Under the pieces are notes generated by a model. The model was not told the DNA's origin. It searched no databases and worked only from the letters and a program-made list of their open reading frames with translations. From Micromonospora deserti (GTDB lineage Bacteria > Actinomycetota > Actinomycetes > Mycobacteriales > Micromonosporaceae), in NCBI RefSeq assembly GCF_003236335.1, contig NZ_POUB01000007.1, forward strand, positions 1-64,000: 64,000 nucleotides of DNA. The letters are read 5' to 3'. Within the stretch, counting starts at the first letter, position 1. Each line of letters starts with the position of its first letter. Shown here piece by piece: positions 19,998 to 29,569 of this stretch. The translations under genes and the position numbers were made by a program.

Positions 19998-20351
19998 ATG
20001 CCCCGTATCTGCTTCACCCTGCAGGTCGACCCGGCCCGGCTGGACGAGTACCGCGCCCGGCACGAGCGGGTCTGGCCGGAGATGCTCGCCGCCCTGGCCG
20101 AGAGCGGGTGGCGCGACTATTCGCTGTTCCTCCGCGAGGACGGCCTGCTCGTGGGGTTCCTGACGACCGATGACTTCGCGGCGGCCCAGGCCGCCATGCA
20201 GGCACACGACGTCAACGCCCGATGGCAGGCGGAGATGGCGTCCTTCTTCCTCAACCTCGACCACGAAACAGCCGACCGCGCCATGCGGCCGCTGGACGAG
20301 GTCTTCAACCTCGAGGCGCAGCTCGCCTCCCAGACGGGAGAAACACCATGA
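19998..20351 (+). CDS. rhaM: L-rhamnose mutarotase
   Basis: 117 residues, close to the RhaM family length. Interconverts alpha and beta anomers of L-rhamnose before isomerisation. Typical features are the opening RICFTLQVDPARLDEY, HERVWPEMLAAL and WRDYSLFLREDG, with His and Trp residues of the sugar pocket and a C-terminal WQAEMASFF. ATG 19998 has GGGAGA upstream. Overlaps the isomerase gene by four bases. Confidence 0.9.
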   Translation: MPRICFTLQVDPARLDEYRARHERVWPEMLAALAESGWRDYSLFLREDGLLVGFLTTDDFAAAQAAMQAHDVNARWQAEMASFFLNLDHETADRAMRPLDEVFNLEAQLASQTGETP

Positions 20352-21529
20352 CGCAGATTGACGCGCTGACCCGCGACCGGGTCAAGCGGGCCCTGCGCGC
20401 ACAGCGCATCGAAACCCCGTCCTGGGCGTACGCGAACTCCGGCACCCGGTTCAAGGTTTTTCCGCAGGAAGGCGTGCCGCGTAACCCGTACGAGAAGATC
20501 GCCGACGCGGCCGTCGTGCACCGCCTCACCGCTGTGGCGCCGACCGTGGCCCTGCACATCCCGTGGGACCGCGTCGACGACTACGCCGACCTGGCGAAGT
20601 ACGCCGCCGACCAGGGTGTCGCCCTCGGCGCGATCAACGCCAACGTCTTCCAGGACAACGACTACAAGCTGGGCAGCATCACCAACCCGGACCCGGCGGT
20701 GCGGCGCAAGGCCATCGACCACCTGCTCGAGTGCGTGGACATCATGGACCGCACCGGCTCCCGCGACCTCAAGCTCTGGTTCTCCGACGGCACCAACTAC
20801 CCCGGTCAGGACGACATCCGCACCCGGCAGGACCGGCTCGCCGCCGCCCTGCGCGAAACCTACGACCGGCTCGGCGACGGCCAGCGGCTGCTACTGGAGT
20901 ACAAGCTGTTCGAGCCGGCCTTCTACGCCACCGACGTGCCGGACTGGGGCACCGCGTACGCGCACTGCCTGGAACTGGGGCCGAAGGCGCAGGTGGTCAT
21001 CGACACCGGGCACCACGCGCCCGGAACCAACATCGAGTTCATCGTGGCGTTCCTGCTGCGGGCCGGGAAGCTGGGGGCGTTCGACTTCAACTCCCGCTTC
21101 TACGCCGACGACGATCTCATGGTCGGCTCCGCGGACCCGTTCCAGCTGTTTCGCATCATGCACGAGATCATTCGCGGTGACGCCCTGCGCCCGGAGGCCG
21201 GCATCGCCTTCATGCTCGACCAGTGCCACAACATCGAGCCGAAGATTCCCGCGATCATCCGCTCGGTGCTCAACGTGCAGGAGGCCACCGCCAAGGCGCT
21301 GCTCGTCGACGCCGACGCACTCGCCGCCACGCAGCAGGCCGGCGACGTGCTCGGAGCCAACGCGGTGCTGATGGACGCGTACCACACCGATGTGCGGCCG
21401 CTGCTCGCCGAGCTGCGCGCCGACCTGGGCCTGGACCCGGATCCGATGGCCGCGTACGCCCGCTCCGGCTACTTCGAGAAGATCCGCGCCGAACGCGTCG
21501 GCGGCCAGCAGGCCGGCTGGGGCGCCTGA
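20348..21529 (+). CDS. rhaI: L-rhamnose isomerase (RhaI type)
   Basis: 393 residues. Converts L-rhamnose to L-rhamnulose. It belongs to the xylose-isomerase-like TIM-barrel rhamnose isomerases (Pseudomonas/Bacillus RhaI kind) rather than E. coli RhaA. Metal-binding and substrate segments seen are LLLEYKLFEPAFY, VVIDTGHHAPGTN and AFDFNSRFYADDD. Catalytic-region motifs look intact and the length is normal. Cytoplasmic, translationally coupled to the mutarotase gene. Confidence 0.92.
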   Translation: MTQIDALTRDRVKRALRAQRIETPSWAYANSGTRFKVFPQEGVPRNPYEKIADAAVVHRLTAVAPTVALHIPWDRVDDYADLAKYAADQGVALGAINANVFQDNDYKLGSITNPDPAVRRKAIDHLLECVDIMDRTGSRDLKLWFSDGTNYPGQDDIRTRQDRLAAALRETYDRLGDGQRLLLEYKLFEPAFYATDVPDWGTAYAHCLELGPKAQVVIDTGHHAPGTNIEFIVAFLLRAGKLGAFDFNSRFYADDDLMVGSADPFQLFRIMHEIIRGDALRPEAGIAFMLDQCHNIEPKIPAIIRSVLNVQEATAKALLVDADALAATQQAGDVLGANAVLMDAYHTDVRPLLAELRADLGLDPDPMAAYARSGYFEKIRAERVGGQQAGWGA

Positions 21530-21557
21530 GCACCACCGAGAAACACAGACAGGGGAC

Positions 21558-23600
21558 ATGAGGACGATGCATTCCGAGGTTCAGGCGCTGGTAGCCCGCA
21601 GCAACCGGCTCGGGGCCGACCCGACCACGACCAACTACGCCGGAGGCAACACCTCGGCCAAGGGCGAGACCACCGACCCGGTGACCGGCGGCCCCGTCGA
21701 GCTGCTGTGGGTCAAGGGCTCCGGCGGTGACCTCGGCACCCTCACCGAGGCCGGTCTGGCCGTGCTCCGGCTCGACCGGCTGCGCGCCCTGGCCGACGTC
21801 TACCCCGGCGTCGAGCGGGAAGACGAGATGGTCGCCGCGTTCGACTACTGCCTGCACGGGCGGGGCGGCGCGGCGCCGTCGATCGACACGGCCATGCACG
21901 GCCTGGTCGACGCCGCGCACGTCGACCACCTGCACCCCGACGCCGGCATCGCGATCGCCACCGCCGCCGACGGGCCGGAGCTGACCAAGGCAATCTTCGG
22001 CGACCGGGTGCTCTGGGTGCCCTGGCGGCGGCCCGGCTTCCAGCTCGGCCTCGACATCGCCGCCGTGGCGAAGGCCAACCCCCAGGCGATCGGCGTCATC
22101 CTCGGCGGGCACGGCATCACCGCGTGGGGGGCCACCAGCGAGGAGTGCGAGCGCAACTCGCTGGAGATCATCCGCACCGCACAGGCGTACCTCGACGAGC
22201 GGGGCCGGCCCGATCCGTTCGGCCCGGTGGTCGCCGGCTACGAGCCGCTGCCGCCGAGCGAGCGGCGAGCCCGGGCAGCGGCGCTGGCGCCGGTCCTCCG
22301 GGGCCTGGCGTCGACCGACCGCCCGCAGGTCGGGCACTTCACCGACACCGACGTGGTGCTCGACTTCGTCGCCCGCGAGCGGCACCCCGTGCTCGCGGCG
22401 CTCGGCACCTCCTGCCCCGACCACTTCCTGCGCACCAAGGTCCGCCCGATGGTGCTCGACCTGCCACCGACCACCCCGCTGGCGGAGACCATTGCCCGGC
22501 TGAGGGAACTGCACGCCGCCTACCGCGACGACTACCGCGCCTACTACGAGCGGCACGCCGGCCCGGACAGCCCCCCGATGCGCGGCGCCGATCCTGCCGT
22601 CGTCCTCATCCCGGGCGTGGGCATGTTCAGCTTCGGGACCAACAAGCAGACCGCCCGCGTCGCCGGGGAGTTCTACGTTAACGCGATCAACGTCATGCGC
22701 GGCGCCGAGTCCGTGTCGACGTACGCCCCGATCGACGAGGCCGAGAAGTTCCGCATCGAGTACTGGGCCCTCGAAGAGGCCAAGCTGGCCCGGATGCCCA
22801 AGCCGAAGCCGCTGGCGACCCGGGTCGCCCTGGTCACCGGAGCCGGTTCCGGCATCGGCCGCGCCATCGCCCACCGGCTCGCCGCCGAGGGCGCCTGCGT
22901 GGTGGTCACCGACCGGGACACCGCCGCTGCCGAAACCGTCGCCGGCGAGCTGGGCGGCCCGGACGTCGCGGTGGCCGTACCCGTGGACGTCACCGACGCC
23001 GACGCGGTGGCCGCCGCGGTCCGCGAGGCGGTGCTCGCCTACGGCGGACTGGACCTCGTGGTCAACAACGCCGGGCTCTCGCTGTCGAAGTCGCTGCTGG
23101 AGACGACCGAGGCGGACTGGGACATCCAGCACGACGTGATGGCCAAGGGCTCCTTCCTGGTCTCGCGCGAGGCCGCCCGGGTCCTCATCGACCAGGGGAT
23201 GGGCGGCGACATCGTCTACATCTCCAGCAAGAACTCCCTGTTCGCCGGCCCGAACAACGTCGCCTACGGCGCGGCGAAGGCCGACCAGGCGCACCAGGTC
23301 CGCCTGCTCGCCGCCGAGTTGGGCGGCCACGGGATCCGGGTCAACGGCGTCAACCCCGACGGCGTGGTGCGCGGCTCCGGCATCTTCGCCGGCGGCTGGG
23401 GCGCCCAGCGCGCCGCCGTCTACGGCGTGCCGGAGGAGAAGCTGGGGGAGTTCTACGCCCAGCGCACCCTGCTCAAGCAGGAGGTGCTACCCGAGCATGT
23501 CGCCAACGCGGTCTTCGTGCTCACCGGCGGTGAGCTGTCACACACGACGGGTCTGCACATCCCCGTGGACGCGGGCGTCGCCGCGGCCTTCCTCCGCTGA
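21558..23600 (+). CDS. bifunctional rhamnulose-1-phosphate aldolase/alcohol dehydrogenase
   Basis: 680 residues in two domains. Residues about 1-420 are a class II aldolase (GGNTSAKG, LWVKGSGGDLG, the zinc site in DHLHPD and later HG in GGHGITAW) that splits rhamnulose-1-phosphate into dihydroxyacetone phosphate and L-lactaldehyde. Residues about 425-680 are a short-chain dehydrogenase (VTGAGSGIGRAIA, NNAG, YGAAKADQ) that oxidises lactaldehyde to lactate. This fusion is well known in Bacillus, rhizobia and actinobacteria. ATG 21558 or ATG 21567 may be the start. The lactate produced is the substrate of LutABC further downstream. Confidence 0.93.
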   Translation: MRTMHSEVQALVARSNRLGADPTTTNYAGGNTSAKGETTDPVTGGPVELLWVKGSGGDLGTLTEAGLAVLRLDRLRALADVYPGVEREDEMVAAFDYCLHGRGGAAPSIDTAMHGLVDAAHVDHLHPDAGIAIATAADGPELTKAIFGDRVLWVPWRRPGFQLGLDIAAVAKANPQAIGVILGGHGITAWGATSEECERNSLEIIRTAQAYLDERGRPDPFGPVVAGYEPLPPSERRARAAALAPVLRGLASTDRPQVGHFTDTDVVLDFVARERHPVLAALGTSCPDHFLRTKVRPMVLDLPPTTPLAETIARLRELHAAYRDDYRAYYERHAGPDSPPMRGADPAVVLIPGVGMFSFGTNKQTARVAGEFYVNAINVMRGAESVSTYAPIDEAEKFRIEYWALEEAKLARMPKPKPLATRVALVTGAGSGIGRAIAHRLAAEGACVVVTDRDTAAAETVAGELGGPDVAVAVPVDVTDADAVAAAVREAVLAYGGLDLVVNNAGLSLSKSLLETTEADWDIQHDVMAKGSFLVSREAARVLIDQGMGGDIVYISSKNSLFAGPNNVAYGAAKADQAHQVRLLAAELGGHGIRVNGVNPDGVVRGSGIFAGGWGAQRAAVYGVPEEKLGEFYAQRTLLKQEVLPEHVANAVFVLTGGELSHTTGLHIPVDAGVAAAFLR

Positions 23601-23684
23601 TCCGGTGCCGGGGATGAGCAACAACGTGCTGGTCAGGAGTCCGATGTGCGACGAGGAGGACGCGCGGCTTCCGGTGGGGGTCCG

Positions 23685-25118
23685 GTGAGCGCCGTCGTCA
23701 CCGTCGCCGCCGTCGACCTGGGGGCGTCCAGCGGCCGGGTCATGCTCGGTCGCGTCGGCGCCGGCCGGGTGGAGCTCACCGAAGCGCACCGGTTCACCAA
23801 CGAACCCGTCCGCGTCGGGGACACCCTGCACTGGGACATCCTTAATCTGTGGCACGGCGTCCGCACCGGGCTGCGGGCCGCAGGTCCGGTGACGAGCATC
23901 GGCGTCGACTCCTGGGCCGTCGACTACGGGCTGCTCGATGCCTCCGGGGCGCTGCTGGGCAACCCGGTGCACTATCGCGACGCGCGTACCGACGGGGTGG
24001 CCGAGCGGGTGGCGACGCAGCTGGGGGAGGAGCGGCTCTACGCCACCACCGGGTTGCAGCAGCTACCGTTCAACACCCTCTACCAGCTGGTCGCGGCGGC
24101 CGGGACGCCGCAACTGGGCACCGCCCATCGACTCCTGCTGATCCCGGATCTCATCACGTACTGGCTCACCGGCCGGATCGGCGCCGAACTCACCAACGCC
24201 TCGACGACCCAGCTGTACGACCTGCGCCGGCGGGCCTGGGCCACCGACCTGATGGCCGACGCGGGCATCCGTACCGACCTGTTTCCGCCGTTGCACGAGC
24301 CGGGCACCCGGATCGGCCCGGTCCGGCCCGACCTGGGGCTGCCCGGCACCGCCGAGGTGGTGGCGGTCGGCTCCCACGACACCGCGTCCGCGGTCGTCGG
24401 CGTGCCCGCGACCGGGGAGCGGTTCGCCTACATCTCCTGCGGTACCTGGTCCCTCGTGGGAGTCGAACTCGACGCCCCCGTACTCACCGAGGCGAGCCGG
24501 CGGGCCAACTTCACGAACGAGTCCGGCGTCGACGGAACGATCCGGTACCTGCGGAACGTGATGGGCCTGTGGCTGCTGCAGGAGTCGCTGCGGACCTGGG
24601 GCGCCGTCGACCTGCCCCATTTGCTGCGGCAGGCGGCCGGGGAGCCGGCCTTCCGGTCCGTCGTCGACCCGGACGACCCGGTGTTCCTGCCCCCCGGCGA
24701 CATGCCGGCGCGCATCGCCGACGCCTGCCGGCGTGCTGGCGAGCCGGTTCCCGCCACCCCGGCCGCCACGGTCCGCTGCATTATCGACAGCCTGGCACTG
24801 GCCCACCGGCGCGCCGTCCACCAGGCCCAGCAGCTGTCCGGCCGGAACGTCGACGCCGTGCATGTCGTCGGCGGCGGCGCCCGCAACGAACTGCTCTGCC
24901 AGCTGACGGCCGACGCCTGCGGACTGCCGGTGATCGCCGGGCCGGTCGAGGCCACCGCGCTCGGTAACATCCTGATGCAGGCCCGGACCGCGGGCGTCGT
25001 CGGCGGCGACCTGCCGGCCCTGCGGACCGTCCTGCGCGAGACCCAGCACCTCGTGCGGTACGAGCCGAGGGGCGACCAGGCGGCCTGGCGAGCTGCCGAA
25101 GACCGGATGGGTGGTTGA
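23685..25118 (+). CDS. rhaB: rhamnulokinase
   Basis: 477 residues of the FGGY sugar kinase family. Phosphorylates L-rhamnulose at C1. N-terminal phosphate loop VAAVDLGASSGRVMLG, the catalytic region GVDSWAVDYGLLD, substrate residues LIPDLITYWLTG, and C-terminal ATP-binding VVGGGARNELLCQL. GTG 23685 gives the standard N-terminus; an upstream ATG would add 13 unlikely residues. Pathway order is isomerase, kinase, aldolase, though the gene order differs. The next gene begins two bases after the stop. Confidence 0.92.
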   Translation: MSAVVTVAAVDLGASSGRVMLGRVGAGRVELTEAHRFTNEPVRVGDTLHWDILNLWHGVRTGLRAAGPVTSIGVDSWAVDYGLLDASGALLGNPVHYRDARTDGVAERVATQLGEERLYATTGLQQLPFNTLYQLVAAAGTPQLGTAHRLLLIPDLITYWLTGRIGAELTNASTTQLYDLRRRAWATDLMADAGIRTDLFPPLHEPGTRIGPVRPDLGLPGTAEVVAVGSHDTASAVVGVPATGERFAYISCGTWSLVGVELDAPVLTEASRRANFTNESGVDGTIRYLRNVMGLWLLQESLRTWGAVDLPHLLRQAAGEPAFRSVVDPDDPVFLPPGDMPARIADACRRAGEPVPATPAATVRCIIDSLALAHRRAVHQAQQLSGRNVDAVHVVGGGARNELLCQLTADACGLPVIAGPVEATALGNILMQARTAGVVGGDLPALRTVLRETQHLVRYEPRGDQAAWRAAEDRMGG

Positions 25119-25120
25119 GG

Positions 25121-25912
25121 ATGCGTGTCGCGCTGTTCGTGACCTGCCTGGCTGACACGCTGTTCCCGCAGGCGGCGATGGCCACGGTGCGGCTGCTGGA
25201 GCGCCTCGGTCACCAGGTCGTCTTTCCCGAGGACCAGACCTGCTGCGGGCAGATGCACATCAACACCGGCTACCCGGACGACGCGCTGCGCCTGGTACGC
25301 CGGCACGTGCGGGTCTTCGGCCGGTACGACGTGGTGGTGGCCCCCTCCGGCTCGTGCGTCGGCTCGGTGCGGCACCAGCACGCCATGGTGGCCCGGCGGG
25401 CGGGCGACGAGCGGTTGGCCAGCCGGGCCGACGAGATCGCCGGCCGCACGTACGAGCTGTCGGAGTTCCTCGTGGACGTGCTCGGGGTGACCGACGTGGG
25501 CGCGTACTACCCGCACCGGGTGACGTACCACCCGACCTGCCACTCGCTGCGGATGCTGCGGGTGGGGGACCGGCCGCTGCGCCTGCTGCGCGAGGTGCGA
25601 GGGCTGGAGCTGGTGGAGCTGCCGCAGGCGGAGCAGTGTTGCGGCTTCGGCGGCACGTTCGCGCTGAAGAACGCGGACACCTCGACGGCGATGCTCGCCG
25701 ACAAGATGCGCAACGTACTGGCCACCCGGGCGGACGTGTGCACCGCCGGGGACGCCTCCTGCCTGATGCACATCGGCGGCGGGCTGTCCCGGCTGCGTGC
25801 CGGCGTACGGACCGTGCACCTGGCCGAGATCCTGGCCAACACCGAGGCGGACCCGGCCGGTGAGCGGCACGCCGCGGCGAGGGCGACGCCCCCCACCGGA
25901 GGTGCGAGATGA
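25121..25912 (+). CDS. lutA: lactate utilization protein A (LutA, Cys-rich Fe-S protein)
   Basis: 263 residues with two CCG domains (DQTCCGQMHIN and AEQCCGFGGTF), the hallmark of LutA/GlcF/HdrB-like subunits. With LutB and LutC it forms a non-flavin L-lactate dehydrogenase complex oxidising lactate to pyruvate. Its position directly after rhamnulokinase links it to lactate made by the rhamnose pathway. Overlaps lutB by four bases. Confidence 0.9.
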   Translation: MRVALFVTCLADTLFPQAAMATVRLLERLGHQVVFPEDQTCCGQMHINTGYPDDALRLVRRHVRVFGRYDVVVAPSGSCVGSVRHQHAMVARRAGDERLASRADEIAGRTYELSEFLVDVLGVTDVGAYYPHRVTYHPTCHSLRMLRVGDRPLRLLREVRGLELVELPQAEQCCGFGGTFALKNADTSTAMLADKMRNVLATRADVCTAGDASCLMHIGGGLSRLRAGVRTVHLAEILANTEADPAGERHAAARATPPTGGAR

Positions 25913-27339
25913 CCCGGTCCTTCCTCGGCATGCCGGCCACCGCGCCGCCCGGCGTCGGGCACCTGCGCGGCGCCGAGCCGTTCCCGGCCGCCGCCCGGCG
26001 TGCGCTGTCCGACGCCCAGCTGCGCCGGAACCTGGGCCACGCCACCACCACGATCCGGACCAAGTCAGCCGCGGTGGTCGGTGAGGTGCCGGACTGGCCG
26101 CAGCTGAGGGCCGCCGGGCGGGCCATCAAGAGCGACACCATGGCCCGCCTGCCCGAGCTGCTGGAGCAACTGGAGGCGGCGGTCACCGCCGCCGGCGGCA
26201 CGGTGCACTGGGCCGCCGACGCGGTCGAGGCCAACCGGATCGTCACCGACCTGGTCCGGGAGGCCGGCGCCGACCGGGTGATGAAGGTCAAGTCGATGGC
26301 CACCCAGGAGATCGGCCTCAACGAGGCACTTGAGGCCGCCGGGATCGAGCCGGTCGAGACCGACCTCGCCGAGCTGATCGTGCAGCTCGGCGACGACCGG
26401 CCCAGCCACATTCTGGTGCCGGCGATCCACCGCAACCGGGCGGAGATCCGGGAGATCTTCCTGCGCGCGATGCCGGGCGTCGACCCGGCGCTCACCGACG
26501 AGCCGGCGGCCCTGGCCGCCGCCGCGCGCCGGCACCTGCGGGAGACGTTCCTGAGCACGCGGGTGGCCGTCTCCGGGGCGAACTTCGCCGTCGCCGAGAG
26601 CGGCACCCTCGCCGTCGTCGAGTCCGAGGGCAACGGGCGGATGTGCCTCACCCTGCCGGAGACCCTGATCACCGTGATGGGCATCGAGAAGGTCATCCCC
26701 ACCTGGCGGGACCTCGAAGTCTTCCTCCAGCTGCTGCCCCGGGCGTCGACCGGGGAGCGGATGAACCCCTACACCTCGATGTGGACCGGCGTGACCCCGG
26801 GCGACGGGCCGCAGGCGTTCCACCTGGTGCTGCTCGACAACGGGCGCAGCGCGGTGCTCGCCGACCCGGTCGGCCGGGAGGCGCTGCACTGCATCCGCTG
26901 CTCGGCCTGCCTCAACGTCTGCCCCGTGTACGAACGCACCGGCGGGCACGCGTACGGGTCGGTCTACCCCGGCCCGATCGGGGCGGTGCTCTCCCCGCAA
27001 CTGACCGGAGTCGCCGACAACGCCTCCCTGCCGTTCGCGTCGTCGCTCTGCGGGGCCTGCTACGACGCCTGCCCGGTGATGATCGACATCCCGTCCATCC
27101 TGGTCCACCTGCGCAGCCAGGCGCCCCATCCGCGTGCCGAGGCCGCGGCGATGGCCGCCGCCGCGTACACGATGGACCACCCGGCGCTGTACGCGGCCGC
27201 GCAGCGCGCCGCGAAGCTGAGCCGGCTCGCTGGCCCCCGCGGGCGCGGCCTGCCGCCACCACTGTCCGGCTGGGCCGCCAGCCGTGACCTGCCGCAGCCG
27301 CCACCGCGGAGCTTCCGCCAGTGGTGGGCCGAGCGGTGA
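25909..27339 (+). CDS. lutB: lactate utilization protein B (LutB, iron-sulfur protein)
   Basis: 476 residues. The N-terminal LUD domain (about 60-290, with AVSGANFAVAESGTL) is followed by two 4Fe-4S motifs (CIRCSACLNVCPVY and CGACYDACPV) and a C-terminal helical tail. This is the electron-transfer subunit of the LutABC lactate-oxidising complex. Length and motif order match the family. Coupled by 4-bp overlaps on both sides. Confidence 0.92.
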   Translation: MTRSFLGMPATAPPGVGHLRGAEPFPAAARRALSDAQLRRNLGHATTTIRTKSAAVVGEVPDWPQLRAAGRAIKSDTMARLPELLEQLEAAVTAAGGTVHWAADAVEANRIVTDLVREAGADRVMKVKSMATQEIGLNEALEAAGIEPVETDLAELIVQLGDDRPSHILVPAIHRNRAEIREIFLRAMPGVDPALTDEPAALAAAARRHLRETFLSTRVAVSGANFAVAESGTLAVVESEGNGRMCLTLPETLITVMGIEKVIPTWRDLEVFLQLLPRASTGERMNPYTSMWTGVTPGDGPQAFHLVLLDNGRSAVLADPVGREALHCIRCSACLNVCPVYERTGGHAYGSVYPGPIGAVLSPQLTGVADNASLPFASSLCGACYDACPVMIDIPSILVHLRSQAPHPRAEAAAMAAAAYTMDHPALYAAAQRAAKLSRLAGPRGRGLPPPLSGWAASRDLPQPPPRSFRQWWAER

Positions 27340-27938
27340 CCGCACGCGAGCTCATCCTCGGCCGGCTCCGTGCCGCCCTCGCCGAGCCGGGGACAGCGCC
27401 GGCCGAGGTGCCCCGGGACTACCGGTCCGCCGGCTCCGTCGCCGTCGATCTCGACGTGCTCGTCCACCGGCTCACCGACTACCGGGCTGCCGTGCACCGG
27501 TGCGCCGAGGCCGACGTCGCCCGGATCGTCGACGAGGTACTCGGCCACCGGCGCGTCGTGGTCCCGCCCGGACTGCCCCGGCACTGGCTGCCCGACAGCG
27601 TCACCGCGGTGCCGGACGACAACCTCACCGCGGAGCGGATCGCGGCCGTGGACGGGGTCGTCACCGCGGCGGCCGTGGCCGTCGCCGAGACCGGCACCAT
27701 CGTGCTCGACGCGGCCCCGGACCAGGGCCGTCGGATCATCACCCTGCTGCCCGACGTGCACGTCTGCGTGCTGCGGGCCGACCAGGTCGTCGCCACCGTG
27801 CCCGACGCCCTCGCCCGCGTCGATCCGCACCGGCCACTGACCTGGATCAGCGGACCCTCCGCCACGAGTGACATCGAACTCAACCGGGTCGAGGGCGTCC
27901 ACGGACCACGGGATCTACACGTGATCATCACGACGTGA
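27336..27938 (+). CDS. lutC: lactate utilization protein C (LutC)
   Basis: 200 residues from GTG 27336, a 4-bp overlap with lutB. LUD-domain protein with VAVAETGTIVLDAAPDQGRR and the C-terminal signature WISGPSATSDIELNRVEGVHGP. Third component of the LutABC complex. Last gene of the rhamnose operon. No clear terminator hairpin was found in the 281 bases that follow, and I see no gene in them. Confidence 0.93.
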   Translation: MTARELILGRLRAALAEPGTAPAEVPRDYRSAGSVAVDLDVLVHRLTDYRAAVHRCAEADVARIVDEVLGHRRVVVPPGLPRHWLPDSVTAVPDDNLTAERIAAVDGVVTAAAVAVAETGTIVLDAAPDQGRRIITLLPDVHVCVLRADQVVATVPDALARVDPHRPLTWISGPSATSDIELNRVEGVHGPRDLHVIITT

Positions 27939-28219
27939 GTTCTCGCCGGACCCAGACCTCGGCTTGCCGCTGCTGACCGTTCCGGCGGTGCCGGCGCGAG
28001 CTGCCACCACCGCCATCGACGGCAGGGCGACGACCGCGGACGGCAGTTGGTGGCGGACGCGTGCGCTTCCGCCCAGCGAGAGCGACCAGGCCGACCTCAA
28101 TCCGATGGTCGACGCCGTACTGGCCTCCGAGTTGCGCCGCCCGGCCGCTCGGGCGCCACACGTCCCCGGCAAGATCCAGGTCAGCGCTACCACTGCCCCC
28201 TGCTCCGGATCGAGGACTG

Positions 28220-29515
28220 ATGGTCGCTCCGCTGCGGTACGCCGCGTTCCGTTACCTGGCTGCCGGTCGGCTGGTCAACATGCTGGGCAACGCGGTCGCC
28301 CCCATCGCGCTGGCTTTCGCCGTACTCGACCTGACCGGCTCGGTGCGCGACTTGGGCCTGGTGGTTGGCGCAAGATCGCTGATGAACGTGCTGTTCGTGA
28401 TCTTCGGCGGGGTGCTGGCTGACCGGATTCCGCGCCGGGTGGTGCTGGTCGGCTCCAACGTGCTCGGTGCGCTGACCCAGGCGGCGGTGGCCGCCCTGGT
28501 GCTGACCGGTGCGGCGACGATCCCGCTGCTGCTGGTGCTCGCCGCGGCCAACGGCGTCGTGAGCGCACTGGCCCAGCCGGCCTCGGCCGCCGCGACGCCG
28601 CAGACTGTGCCGCCGGAGCTGATCCAGCCGGCCAACGCGATCATCCGGCTTGGCATGAACGCTGGCATGATCGGCGGCGCGGCGCTCGGTGGCCTCCTGG
28701 TGGCCGCTGTCGGGCCCGGCTGGGGCCTCGCCGTCGACGCGCTCACCTTCGCCATGGCGGCTGTCGCCTTCACCGGAGTCCGGGTCGCTGCCCCCCGAGC
28801 AAAGAGCACCCGCACGAGCATCGTCGCCGACCTCCGGGAGGGCTGGACCGAGTTCACCGCGCGGACCTGGGTCTGGGTGGTCGTGCTCGGCTTCATGGTC
28901 CTCAACGCGGCGCTCGCCGGCGGCGTGAACGTGCTCGGCCCGGCCATCGCGGACGAGACGATCGGCCGCAGTGCCTGGGGCGTGGTGTTGGCGGCGGAAA
29001 CCGCCGGAATGGTCATCGGCGGGTTGATCGCCCTGCGGATCCGGGTACGCCGGCTGCTGCTGCTCGGTGTGGCCTGCATGTTCGCCGAGTCGTTCCTGCT
29101 GTTGGGGCTGGCCCTGGCGCCGACCATCGTCGTGCTGGCGACGGCCGGAGTGGCGGTCGGGATCGCCGTCGAACAGTTCGCGGTGGCCTGGGAGACGTCG
29201 ATCGCGCAGCACATCCCGGCCGACCGACTGGCCCGCGTCTACTCGTACGACATGTTGGGGTCCTTTGTTGCCATCCCGCTCGGCCAGGTGGCGGTCGGGC
29301 CGGTCGCCGCGGCGATCGGCACCCGCGACACGCTGCTGATCCTCGCCGCGTTGGTGGTGTTCTCCGTTCTCGGCATGTTGGCCAGCCGGGACGTCCGCCG
29401 GCTACCGGCGATGGCCCCCGCCCGCGCCGCCGACGCGGTGCTGGTCGGGTCAACCGACGGCGGACCGGGTGACGGCCCCGTCACGGGACCCGCCGAACCG
29501 GCCGTCCGCGCCTGA
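28220..29515 (+). CDS. MFS transporter
   Basis: 431 residues with 10-12 hydrophobic helices and a cytoplasmic loop near the middle (APRAKSTRTSIVADL). The family motif after helix 2 appears as GGVLADRIPRRVVLVG. It resembles drug-efflux type MFS proteins of the enterobactin-exporter-like (EntS) group. ATG 28220 is used. No substrate can be assigned. The gene stands alone between the lut genes and a peptidase-like gene, about 3 kb from the biosynthetic cluster, so a link to that product is possible but unsupported. Confidence 0.82.
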   Translation: MVAPLRYAAFRYLAAGRLVNMLGNAVAPIALAFAVLDLTGSVRDLGLVVGARSLMNVLFVIFGGVLADRIPRRVVLVGSNVLGALTQAAVAALVLTGAATIPLLLVLAAANGVVSALAQPASAAATPQTVPPELIQPANAIIRLGMNAGMIGGAALGGLLVAAVGPGWGLAVDALTFAMAAVAFTGVRVAAPRAKSTRTSIVADLREGWTEFTARTWVWVVVLGFMVLNAALAGGVNVLGPAIADETIGRSAWGVVLAAETAGMVIGGLIALRIRVRRLLLLGVACMFAESFLLLGLALAPTIVVLATAGVAVGIAVEQFAVAWETSIAQHIPADRLARVYSYDMLGSFVAIPLGQVAVGPVAAAIGTRDTLLILAALVVFSVLGMLASRDVRRLPAMAPARAADAVLVGSTDGGPGDGPVTGPAEPAVRA

Positions 29516-29543
29516 TCCATCTCCGGCCGCGAGCGTCACCGAC

Positions 29544-29564
29544 ACGCCGGCGCCTTGCCGGCGT
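29544..29564 (+). terminator. short hairpin after the MFS gene
   Basis: 8-bp inverted repeat (29544-29551 and 29557-29564) with a five-base loop, 28 bases after the MFS stop and six bases before ATG 29570 of the next gene. It could terminate the MFS transcript or shade the next ribosome site. Confidence 0.45.
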
Positions 29565-29569
29565 CTGCC

